DNA from: Brevundimonas intermedia
GTDB taxonomy: Bacteria > Pseudomonadota > Alphaproteobacteria > Caulobacterales > Caulobacteraceae
Reading direction: 5' to 3'
Length of the DNA stretch: 64,000 bases
Assembly (NCBI RefSeq): GCF_027922165.1
Contig: NZ_BSFD01000011.1
Span: 702,620-766,619, forward strand
Shown here: positions 34,842 through 42,769 of the stretch, piece after piece
Layout: each line of letters starts with the position of its first letter
Position numbering within the stretch: position 1 is the first letter of the stretch
Notes under the pieces: model-generated
What the model was told of the DNA's origin: nothing
What the model saw: only the letters and a program-made list of their open reading frames with translations
Database searches by the model: none
Program-made: the position numbers and the translations under genes

Positions 34842-37800
34842 TCAGTTGAGGGTGATCCGCCTTGCCCCCACGGGTATCGCGAGCTCGTCGCCGGACCATT
34901 GTGCGGCTCGCCCGTCGATGCGGATCCGCTCAGGCCGCCCCGCGCCCGCCGGCCATTGCAGCACAAACCCGCCCGGCGGCGTCGCCCCCTGGCCCAAGGT
35001 CAGCACATAGGCCGAACCCTGTTTGCGATAGGCGTAGGTCAGCGCCCCATAGGCCGTGCGCAGGTCCCGCACCCCCACGCCCTCTTTGGTGTCCAGCCAG
35101 GCCTCAGGCACGCCCGCCGCCAGCACCAGGGCGTGGTCCCGGTCGCGTTCGTAGGCGAACAGGTCCAGGGCCGAGCGGATATAGTCGGAACTGATCCAGG
35201 CGTGCGGCATGTCGCCGATGAAGCGGGGCTCGCGCTTGTCGCGCCCCACCACCTCGGCCCAGCCGTTCCAGGCCTCAGGCCGGCGGTCGGCCATCAGGAA
35301 GTCCAGCACCGCCAAGGCCCGGTCCTTCTGACCCAGCCGCACATAGGCGCCGACCAGCCGCCATTCGTAGGGGGTATAGTCCTTCCACGCCGTGTGATTG
35401 GTCAGCCGGTTCTGGACGTTTTCCCAATAGCGGTCGAAGGTTCGCGCCATCAGTTCGGGCGGAAGATTATCCTGCTCGCCCGACGGCGACAGGGCGATGG
35501 TGGTCGAGGTGGCGTCGAAATCGCCCCGGTCGGCGGCGCCTGCGATCCAGTCGATGTCGTGATGCTGGGCCGTCGCGACGATGGAGGCGCGGATGTCGGC
35601 GGAGAACTGATCCCGCGCCGCAGCATAGCGGGCGGCGGCCTCGGCATCGCCCAGGGTCTGGGCGATGAAGACCGCGTCCTTGTAGCCCAGCAGGCCCCAG
35701 AAATCGTCCCAGTAGGAATAGGCCGCCTTGTCCGAATAGCCCTCGTGGCTGATCGTCGGCGGCAACAGCCCGTACAGGTGGCTCTGGTCGGGAGTCTGGA
35801 AGGCGGCGGTGCGGGTGGAGGCGCGCAGTTCGTCCATATAGGCGACGGCCTTCTGGACCTGGGGCCAGACCTGGCGCAGCAGGGCCTCGTCGCCGGTGTA
35901 GCGATAGGTCTCGGCGGCCAGGAAGACGAACTCGCCGTGGCTGTCGTTCTCGGGCACCGGATCGGCGCCCCGCGCATCGACGCAGCAGGGGACCTTGCCG
36001 TTGTCGAACACATAGGGGGCGTACCAGCGCAGATAGTCGGCGGAATGCTCGGCCATGCCCAGCCGGTTCAGCCCCTCGGCCATCATGGCGCCGTCGCGGA
36101 TCCAGGAGCGGTTGTAGCTGCGGGTGCCGGGTTGCAGGATGGGCCCCTGACGCGACATCAGCATATGGGCCAGGGACGACTTCAGCGCGTCCTCGATCCG
36201 CTGGGCGGCGGGCGGCAAGATCAGGTCCACCCGGTCCAGCTTCTCGCGCCACTCCGCCGCCAGCGCCTGCTCCGCCTGATCCAGAGCGGCGACGCCCTGC
36301 CCCGCCTGAGGCTGCGGCGGATCGCCCGCCAGCGGCGACAGGAAGCCGAAGGTGCGTGTCTCGCCGGGCTGAAGCGTCACCTCATACAGCAGGGCGCCGG
36401 CCGGCAGGTCCGTGGCGTCGGAGACGGCGACCGGCTCGTCCACGGGGCGTCGCGCCGTCGGCAAAATCAATGATTGAGGATCAGCCCCTGCGTCGAAGCT
36501 CGAGGCCGCCACGGCGTCCGGCGCGGTCAGGGGCTGGACCCGGATGTCGTCGTTCAGCGTCAGGCTCGCGCCGTCCCAGGCGATCCGATCGACCGGCGCC
36601 ACCCCGCCCGGAATGGCCAGGAACTGCACCGGTCCGTTCACCTGGAACGGCCGCGCCGTCAGGGCCAGGGTCAGGCGACGCGGCCGGTTGGAGGTGTTGG
36701 TCAGGTCATAGCGGCCCCACAGACGCGCCTGGTCCGGCGCGCCGTCGGCGAAGCCGGTGATCTTCAACGTCCAGTCGTCGGCGGTCCAGGTCACGGACGG
36801 TATGGGCAGGTCGTCGTCCCTCAGCCCCTGTTCGATATCGACGTCAGCCCAGGTGACCAGCCGCCCGTTGTCGACCACGAAGGGTTCGATACTCGGGCCC
36901 GCCCGGCGCAGTTCGATGGCGCCGTCCTCGCCGATCAGACCGCTCTCCCCGCCCCCGTCGACGCCGACCAGGGTCCAGTAGGGCTGTTCCCCGAAGAAGC
37001 CGCGTGGATAGAGGCCGCGCCGGTTCTCCTTGGCCACCGCCTCGACGAAGGCCGTGGCGTCCTCGCCGAAGGCCAGGGGTTCGACCTCGATCTCGTTCAG
37101 CGCATAGGTCGTCGCCGGCGCGGCGCCGAGCCGCTGGCCCGCGCCAGAGGATCCGACCACGTCGGGCGCCGGAACGGGCTGCAACGGCTCAAGCCGCAGC
37201 CAGCGCGCCGTCGCCTCGGGCGTGCGCAGCCAGTCGACGCCGCCGTTCCCGCCCTGAACTGTCGCCAGGTCCCGCCAGTCGCGCCCGACGGTCGAGGCCG
37301 AAATCCGATAGTCCGCCGCCGCCCCCCGCTCGCCCCAGCGCAGGGTCAGACCGCCGAACTCGCGCTCGTATCCCAGGTCCAGGGTCAGGGCCGACGGTTC
37401 GCCCACCGGGGAGGTCCAGGCCGTCTTCGGGTCCAGATCGACGGCGTTGGCGGCGGTCGTCTCCGCCCGTTCGTCTGCAGCGACCGGCTGCGGCGGCACG
37501 GCGGGATCGACCGGCAGGACGCGAAGGCTCAGTTGGTCGATCTCGACCGCCCCCTTGCCGCCCTCGGCCGCCACCACGACAAACTCGACCCGTTCGGCGC
37601 GGCGCAACACCGTCTCCGGGCTGGGGCCCCAGGCCTTGGACACCTGGCGGCGCTTGATCACGAACTTCGTCCAGCCGTCGGGGAAGTCGTAGCGTGCCGT
37701 CTGCTTCCACCAGACATTGTCGGCCGAGGCGTCGGTCAGCTTGACCTCAAAGGTGTTGGCCGGCCCGGCGCCGCGCACCCAGAAGCTGATCTCGTAATTG

Positions 37801-38063
37801 TCGGGTAGGTCGAACGGCAGCGGACGGCTGAGCACCGCATAGCCCGCCTTGCCGTCGAAATCGTAGTCGAGCCGGACCGCCTGCCCATCATGCCCAGCGA
37901 TGGCGGAGACGACGGCGTGAACGTCGGTCGAGGCGCTGGCCTGCCACCGCGAGGCGTCGTCCATGGCGTCGAGAACGCGCGTGTCCTGCGCGACGGCGGG
38001 GGCGGCCATGAGGGCGGCGCTAAGTGCGAGGGCGGAGGTCAGGGCGGAGGTCGAGATACGCAT
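34842..38063 (-). CDS. Large exported six-hairpin glycosidase-like protein with F5/8 (discoidin) domain
   Basis: 1073 residues. The signal peptide is TSALTSALALSAALMAAPAVAQ. Residues about 25-185 look like a carbohydrate-binding beta-sandwich (DMDDASRWQAS, ANTFEVKLTDASADNVWWKQ), about 195-340 is an F5/8 type C domain (LDPKTAWTSPVGEPSALTLD), and from about 640 there is an (alpha/alpha)6 barrel: TRSYNRSWIRDGAMMAEGLN, PVPENDSHGEFVFLAAETYR, YSYWDDFWGLLGYKDAVFIA, MPHAWISSDYIRSALDLFAY. Acidic candidates are in RDGAMM, ENDSHGEF and the YWDD segment. The CAZy family could not be assigned. It is the last gene of an operon with a GH144-like glucanase and an ABC importer, so a role in the same glycan is inferred. 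Confidence 0.8.
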   Translation of the reverse strand: MRISTSALTSALALSAALMAAPAVAQDTRVLDAMDDASRWQASASTDVHAVVSAIAGHDGQAVRLDYDFDGKAGYAVLSRPLPFDLPDNYEISFWVRGAGPANTFEVKLTDASADNVWWKQTARYDFPDGWTKFVIKRRQVSKAWGPSPETVLRRAERVEFVVVAAEGGKGAVEIDQLSLRVLPVDPAVPPQPVAADERAETTAANAVDLDPKTAWTSPVGEPSALTLDLGYEREFGGLTLRWGERGAAADYRISASTVGRDWRDLATVQGGNGGVDWLRTPEATARWLRLEPLQPVPAPDVVGSSGAGQRLGAAPATTYALNEIEVEPLAFGEDATAFVEAVAKENRRGLYPRGFFGEQPYWTLVGVDGGGESGLIGEDGAIELRRAGPSIEPFVVDNGRLVTWADVDIEQGLRDDDLPIPSVTWTADDWTLKITGFADGAPDQARLWGRYDLTNTSNRPRRLTLALTARPFQVNGPVQFLAIPGGVAPVDRIAWDGASLTLNDDIRVQPLTAPDAVAASSFDAGADPQSLILPTARRPVDEPVAVSDATDLPAGALLYEVTLQPGETRTFGFLSPLAGDPPQPQAGQGVAALDQAEQALAAEWREKLDRVDLILPPAAQRIEDALKSSLAHMLMSRQGPILQPGTRSYNRSWIRDGAMMAEGLNRLGMAEHSADYLRWYAPYVFDNGKVPCCVDARGADPVPENDSHGEFVFLAAETYRYTGDEALLRQVWPQVQKAVAYMDELRASTRTAAFQTPDQSHLYGLLPPTISHEGYSDKAAYSYWDDFWGLLGYKDAVFIAQTLGDAEAAARYAAARDQFSADIRASIVATAQHHDIDWIAGAADRGDFDATSTTIALSPSGEQDNLPPELMARTFDRYWENVQNRLTNHTAWKDYTPYEWRLVGAYVRLGQKDRALAVLDFLMADRRPEAWNGWAEVVGRDKREPRFIGDMPHAWISSDYIRSALDLFAYERDRDHALVLAAGVPEAWLDTKEGVGVRDLRTAYGALTYAYRKQGSAYVLTLGQGATPPGGFVLQWPAGAGRPERIRIDGRAAQWSGDELAIPVGARRITLN

Positions 38064-38090
38064 TCGGATTACTCCAGCTTTCCCTCTCCG

Positions 38091-38197
38091 CGTCATCCTC
38101 GGGCTTGTCCCGAGGATCCAGACTCCCGGTGTTCGACGGGGTGCATAGGGCGGCCGCACCGGGAGTCTGGATCCTCGCCACAAGGGCGAGGATGACG
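38091..38197. repeat. Inverted repeat with compensatory changes, upstream of the glycosidase gene
   Basis: 41-base arms (38091-38131 and 38157-38197) are inverted copies with only four mismatches. The four differences are paired: CTCGGG...CCCGAG in the left arm is CTCGCC...GGCGAG in the right, so each arm keeps its own hairpin. The element separates the second permease gene from the glycosidase gene in the operon and could act as a processing or stability signal. Confidence 0.88.
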
Positions 38198-38216
38198 GCG
38201 TTGAGAGACGAGAAAT

Positions 38217-39032
38217 TTACCCCTTCACGCTGCCCGCGAGCATGCCGCGGATGTAGTAGCGTTGCAGGGCCAGGAAGAGGATCAAGACAGGCGCGACCGT
38301 GACGACGGCGCCCGCCATCATCAGTTCCACATCCTGCACATGTTCGCGCGACAGGGCCGCCAGGGCGACCGGCAGGGTGTAGTTCGACTGGTCCGTCAGG
38401 ACGATCAGCGGCCACAGGAAGTCGTTCCAGCTGCCCAGGAAGACGAACAGACCCAGGGTGACGATGATCGGCTGCAGCGTCGGCAGGACGATGCGGCGGA
38501 AGATCTGGCCCTCGCTGGCGCCGTCTATGCGGGCGGCCTCCAGCATCTCGTCGGGAATGCTCAGCGCATACTGGCGCACCAGGAACAGACCGAAGATCGA
38601 GGCCAGCCAAGGCACCAGCGCCCCGGCATAGGTGTTCACCAGCCCCATCCCCTTCAGCATCAAGAACAGCGGCAAGGTGCCGATCTGGGCCGGCACCACC
38701 AGGGCGGCGACCAGGAACTGGAACAGCCGCTCGCGCCCGGCGAACTTCAACTTGGCGAAGGCGTAGCCGGCCGGGACGGTGAAGCTGAGCGCCAGGATCG
38801 TCGCCAGGGTCGCCAGGGCGAAACTGTTCCACAGATACCGGCCCATGCCCTGGTTCAGGAACAGGTCCTGATAGTGCTCCAGCGTCCAGCGCGACGGAAC
38901 CAGCGGCGGCGGGAAGGTCGCGGCTTCGCCGGTGGGCATGAAGCTGACGGACGCCATCCAGACCAGCGGGAACAGGACGATGAGCGCGATGAGCGCAACG
39001 GCGAGGTTGAGGAGGATGGAGCGGATTTTCAT
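38217..39032 (-). CDS. ABC sugar transporter permease, MalG-like
   Basis: 271 residues with six membrane helices. It starts MKIRSILLNLAVALIALIVL, has a periplasmic loop MPTGEAATFPPPLVPSRWTL, and the cytoplasmic EAA loop DEMLEAARIDGASEGQIFRR that contacts the ATPase. This is the MalG/carbohydrate-uptake CUT1 family. The ATG overlaps the stop of the other permease (ATGA). No ATPase gene is present, so a shared MsmX/UgpC-like ATPase must act in trans. Confidence 0.92.
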   Translation of the reverse strand: MKIRSILLNLAVALIALIVLFPLVWMASVSFMPTGEAATFPPPLVPSRWTLEHYQDLFLNQGMGRYLWNSFALATLATILALSFTVPAGYAFAKLKFAGRERLFQFLVAALVVPAQIGTLPLFLMLKGMGLVNTYAGALVPWLASIFGLFLVRQYALSIPDEMLEAARIDGASEGQIFRRIVLPTLQPIIVTLGLFVFLGSWNDFLWPLIVLTDQSNYTLPVALAALSREHVQDVELMMAGAVVTVAPVLILFLALQRYYIRGMLAGSVKG

Positions 39033-39961
39033 TGGTACGCCCCCACCCGCTTGGCCACGGCCAGCTGCACCAGGGTGATGGCCAGGATGCACAGGAACAG
39101 GACGAAGGCGACCGCGCTGGCGGAGCCCAGGTTCCACCATTTGAAGCCCTCTTCGTACATGAAGTAGAGCACCGTCACCGTGCTCTGGGCCGGGCCGCCT
39201 TGGGTCATCACATAGGGTTCGGCGAACAGCTGGAAGAAGCTGGCGACCGAGATGATCGAGACCAGCAGCATGGTCGGCGCGATGGCCGGCAGGGTGACAT
39301 GGCGGAACTGTTTCCACGGCCCGGCGCCGTCGATGCGGGCGGCTTCGTACAGATCGTCCGGCACGGTCTGAAGCACGGCCAGGAAGATCAGCATATTGTA
39401 GCCGAAGATCTTCCAGACCACGAACATCAGGATGGCGGGGATCGAGGTCGAGGGCTGGCCCAGCCAGTCCACCGCCGGCAGGCCGATGCTCTCCAGCCCC
39501 CAGTTGATGACCCCATAGCGGGTGTGCAGCAGATAGCGCCACACCACGGCCGTGGCGACCAGGGTGGTGACATAGGGGGCGAAGAACATGACCCGCCAGA
39601 TCGGCCGCCACTTCACCACCCGCGCATTCAGGATCACCGCCGCCGCCAGCGAGGCCGCGATGGACAGGGGCACGCCCAGGACGGCGAAGGTCAGGGTGTT
39701 CTTCATCGCCCCCCAAAACAGCGGATTGGTCATCAGCCGCTCGTAATTCTGCAGGCCGACGAAACGCAGATTGTCCAGGTTCGCCAGGGCGTAGATGTCG
39801 AAGTCGGTCAGGCTGAGCAGCAGGGCCGCGATCACCGGAAGGGCGAAGAAGAGGCCAATGGCGATCATCGCCGGGGCGACGAAGCCCCATGCCGCCCGTT
39901 CCCGCGCGCCGCGTCCGCGCGCCGGTTTCACGCGGGCCAAGGTCGGATCGGCGATGGTCAT
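39029..39961 (-). CDS. ABC sugar transporter permease, MalF-like
   Basis: 310 residues with six to seven helices. The N-terminal helix WGFVAPAMIAIGLFFALPVI, the periplasmic DNLRFVGLQNYERLMTNPLF, and the EAA loop DDLYEAARIDGAGPWKQFRH mark a CUT1 MalF/UgpA-type subunit. Both ends overlap neighbouring genes by ATGA, tying it to the binding protein upstream and the second permease downstream. Confidence 0.93.
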   Translation of the reverse strand: MTIADPTLARVKPARGRGARERAAWGFVAPAMIAIGLFFALPVIAALLLSLTDFDIYALANLDNLRFVGLQNYERLMTNPLFWGAMKNTLTFAVLGVPLSIAASLAAAVILNARVVKWRPIWRVMFFAPYVTTLVATAVVWRYLLHTRYGVINWGLESIGLPAVDWLGQPSTSIPAILMFVVWKIFGYNMLIFLAVLQTVPDDLYEAARIDGAGPWKQFRHVTLPAIAPTMLLVSIISVASFFQLFAEPYVMTQGGPAQSTVTVLYFMYEEGFKWWNLGSASAVAFVLFLCILAITLVQLAVAKRVGAYQ

Positions 39962-41226
39962 ACGGCCCTGCCCTGTTCCATCATCCAGCGGCGCTTCTCC
40001 AGCAACCGGTCGGCCCGGCGGTCGATCTCGGCGGCCGCAGTCTCGGGGGCATATTCGCCGCGCACCATCCGTTCGGCGACGATCTGCATCTCCGTCACGA
40101 TCCGTTCCCATTCCGGCACCTTGGGCACGGCCTTGGCTCGCTCCAACTGGCCGCGGAAGGGCGCCAGCATCGGGTCGCGCTCGACCTGGGCGATGTCCCA
40201 GGCGCTCTGGCGCGCCGGCAGGTCGCCGACGATGGTGTTGAACCGGGCCTGGACGGCCGGTTCGGACAGATAACGGACCAGGGCCCAGGCTGCATCCTGA
40301 TGCGGCGAGGACTTGAACACCGCCAGGCTGGACCCGCCCGGCGCCGAGGCGCCCAGGCCGTTCGGTCCCGGCACCCCGGCCGTGGCCCAGTTCGGCTGGA
40401 ACGCCGCCGGCAGGCGGCTGCGGAAATCGCCGACGCTCCAAGGGCCGGAGAAATAGAAGCTGAAATAGCCGCGCGCGAACTCGGTCCAGACGTTCGAGAT
40501 CTGCGCCGCCGAGGCCAGGGGCGCCAGCTGTTCGGCGAACAGGCTGCGATAGAAGGCCAGGGCTGCGACGAACCCGGGGTTGGAGAAGTTGCCCCGCGTA
40601 TTGCGGTCGCGCAACAGCGGCTCTTCGATCTGAAGCCCGAAGGTCAGCAGTTGCTCGAACTCGTTCAGCGGCAGCAGGATGGCGTAGTTGTCGCCGCCCG
40701 CCGCCCGCTTGACCCCGTGCATGGCCCGCTTCCATTCGGCCCAGTCCTGCGGCGGCGCGTCGAAGCCGGCGCGGGCCAGCAGATCCTTGCGATAGAACAG
40801 CAGCCGGGTGTCCACATACCAGGGGGTGGTCATGGCCCGGCCGGCGATCTGGTTGGTCTCCAGCACCGCCGGGAACTGGTCGGTCAGCAGGTCGGCGGCT
40901 TCGGGCGGGGTCGGCGACAGGGCGCCGATGGCGGTCAGCTCCGCGACCCAGGTGTTGCCGATCTGGCTGACGTCCGGCAGCGAGGCGCCGGCATAGGCCG
41001 TCAGTAGCTTCTCGTGCGCCGCGGTCCACGGCAGGGGCTGGACCTCGACCCGGACGCCGGGATTGCGCCGCTCGAACTCGGGCATCAACTGGCCCACCGT
41101 CCCGCCTTCGTTGCCCATGGCCCAGAAGCGCAGCACCGTCTCGCCCTCACGACGCGGCGTACAGGCCGCCGCCGCGCCGCCCGCCAGCAGCGCCAGAGCG
41201 CCCCGTCTGTGCGGGCCAGGCCTCAT
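39958..41226 (-). CDS. ABC transporter sugar-binding lipoprotein
   Basis: 422 residues. The signal RRGALALLAGGAAAAC ends in a lipobox cysteine (Cys22), so the protein is anchored in the inner membrane facing the periplasm. TVLRFWAMGNEGGTVGQLMP and FERRNPGVRVEVQPLPWTAA, then FYRKDLLARAGFDAPP and PGGSSLAVFKSSPHQDAAWA are solute-binding protein family 1 (MalE/UgpB-like) motifs. The start overlaps the stop of the GH144-like gene. The ligand is likely an oligosaccharide released by that enzyme. Confidence 0.92.
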   Translation of the reverse strand: MRPGPHRRGALALLAGGAAAACTPRREGETVLRFWAMGNEGGTVGQLMPEFERRNPGVRVEVQPLPWTAAHEKLLTAYAGASLPDVSQIGNTWVAELTAIGALSPTPPEAADLLTDQFPAVLETNQIAGRAMTTPWYVDTRLLFYRKDLLARAGFDAPPQDWAEWKRAMHGVKRAAGGDNYAILLPLNEFEQLLTFGLQIEEPLLRDRNTRGNFSNPGFVAALAFYRSLFAEQLAPLASAAQISNVWTEFARGYFSFYFSGPWSVGDFRSRLPAAFQPNWATAGVPGPNGLGASAPGGSSLAVFKSSPHQDAAWALVRYLSEPAVQARFNTIVGDLPARQSAWDIAQVERDPMLAPFRGQLERAKAVPKVPEWERIVTEMQIVAERMVRGEYAPETAAAEIDRRADRLLEKRRWMMEQGRAV

Positions 41227-42692
41227 GCGGTCAGCCAGCCGCCGGTGAATCCGGCCTTGTCCAGGGCCCGGCGGATGTTGGGCTCGCCGCGCATATAGCG
41301 CCAGATGAAGTCCGACCTGTGGTTCTCGGTCATGCAGACGATGGGGCCTTGGTCGATGCCCAGATAGTCGTCGGCGACCCAGCCGATCCCGTCAACGATC
41401 TTGCCGTGCTGCAACGGCCCGTCGCGGACCGTCAGGGTCGGGTTGAAGCTGTCGAGGAAGCCCCACTCGGTATAGATCCCCGCGCCAAACCGGCTCTTCA
41501 TCGCCTTGATGCAGGGGATGACGATCTCGGGCGCGAAGGCGATGGAGCTGGCCGCCGCCGTGGGGGCGATGGTGCCGTCGTCCCGGTCGCCGGGCCCGCG
41601 CGCCGAATAGCTGAAGAACTCGCGCTCGACGCCGTTGATCGTCTGTTTGAAATCGCCCGGCCCGTCGCAGGCCGTCAGGCCCCAGGTCTCGGACGAATAG
41701 CCGGCCCACTGGCCCGGATTGTCGTGGGCGTATTTCTGCTGGGCGTAGACGGCGCGGCGGCTGTTTTCGAAATAGTCCAGGTGTTCGCCCATCTGCGCCG
41801 TCTGCCCCCGCATCCAGGCGTCCTGGATGCCGCGGAAGTCGATGTACATATGGCTGTACTGGTGGCCGAAGATCGGCGCGAAATTCAGGTGCCAGCTGCC
41901 CCAGCGGTCGGTCCAGCTCTCGTCATAGCTGGCGGCCCATTCGTGCCAGACATTGACCGAGACGGGATGGGTCGGGCTGCCGATGGCGAGCAGCAGCAGC
42001 AGCATGCCCTCGTTGTAGACGTGCCAGTCCGAGCGGATGAAGCCGCTCTCTGGATGCCAGCCCATGGTGATGCGGTTGTCGCGGATAACGGCCCAGTCCC
42101 ATTCGATCCGCTCGTACAGGGCCTGGACCCGGCTTCGGATCTCGACCTCGTCCGGATGGTCGCCGTCGAAATAGCGGGCGGAGAACAGCATGCCGGCGAT
42201 CAGCAGGGCCGTATCGACGGTGGACAGCTCGTTGGTCCGGTAGCGGAGACCGGTCTCCATCTCGAGGAAATGGTAGAAGAAGCCCTTGTGGCCTGCCGTG
42301 CCCGTCGCCTCAGGCCCCTGGGGCAGGCTGTGGAAATAGCGGACGGTGGTCAGGGTGCGTTCGCGCGCCTCGTCCCGGCTCATCCAGCGGCGTTCAACGC
42401 CGATGGGCCAGCAGGTCAGGGCGAACCCGACCGCGGCGATGGAGCAGAAGGACGGGGTGGGCCAGCGATCCGGCGTCAGGCCGGTGCGCCGGTCCGTGAC
42501 CTTCTCGAACCAGCGGAAGGTGCGTTCCTGAAGCTCGTTGATCTCGCGGTCCAGCCGCAGGGGCCGGCGTTCGGTCCCGTTGACTGCGCCCGTGACCGCC
42601 TGCTGCGCCGCCGCCTGGCCTGCGACCATGCCGCCGACCGCCAGGGCCGCAGCCCCTGCCGTGGTTCGCATCAGGAAGTTTCGGCGGTTCAT
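41223..42692 (-). CDS. GH144-like exported glucanase (Glycoamylase domain)
   Basis: 489 residues. The N-terminus MNRRNFLMRTTAGAAALAVG is a Tat signal (RRNFL). The rest is an (alpha/alpha)6 barrel of the Pfam Glycoamylase type: LQERTFRWFEKVTDRRTGLT, SIAAVGFALTCWPIGVERRW, LDRRGIQD-like DFRGIQDAWMRGQ, YSSETWGLTACDGPGDF, and GIYTEWGFLDSFNPTLTVRD. Characterised GH144 enzymes cleave beta-1,2-glucan. The catalytic acids are not certain, but Glu in ETWGLTA and EWGFLDSFN are conserved-looking. The start at 42692 is preferred to a GTG at 42704. The export signal places it in the periplasm. Confidence 0.85.
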   Translation of the reverse strand: MNRRNFLMRTTAGAAALAVGGMVAGQAAAQQAVTGAVNGTERRPLRLDREINELQERTFRWFEKVTDRRTGLTPDRWPTPSFCSIAAVGFALTCWPIGVERRWMSRDEARERTLTTVRYFHSLPQGPEATGTAGHKGFFYHFLEMETGLRYRTNELSTVDTALLIAGMLFSARYFDGDHPDEVEIRSRVQALYERIEWDWAVIRDNRITMGWHPESGFIRSDWHVYNEGMLLLLLAIGSPTHPVSVNVWHEWAASYDESWTDRWGSWHLNFAPIFGHQYSHMYIDFRGIQDAWMRGQTAQMGEHLDYFENSRRAVYAQQKYAHDNPGQWAGYSSETWGLTACDGPGDFKQTINGVEREFFSYSARGPGDRDDGTIAPTAAASSIAFAPEIVIPCIKAMKSRFGAGIYTEWGFLDSFNPTLTVRDGPLQHGKIVDGIGWVADDYLGIDQGPIVCMTENHRSDFIWRYMRGEPNIRRALDKAGFTGGWLTA

Positions 42693-42724
42693 GGGCACGC
42701 TCACTGGGTCTGTATCAAGAAGAA

Positions 42725-42754
42725 GGCCGCCCCCCGCGCAAGCGGAAGGCGGCC
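42725..42754 (-). terminator. Intercistronic hairpin (attenuator) after the TonB receptor gene
   Basis: On the transcribed strand GGCCGCCTTCCGC and GCGGGGGGCGGCC form a 13-bp stem whose two T:G pairs are wobbles only in minus-strand RNA, with a TTGC loop, followed by TTCTTCTT. It lies 16 bases after the receptor stop and before the glucanase. It probably ends most transcripts, giving more receptor than downstream products. Confidence 0.78.
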
Positions 42755-42769
42755 CAGGCTCAGGGGGAG

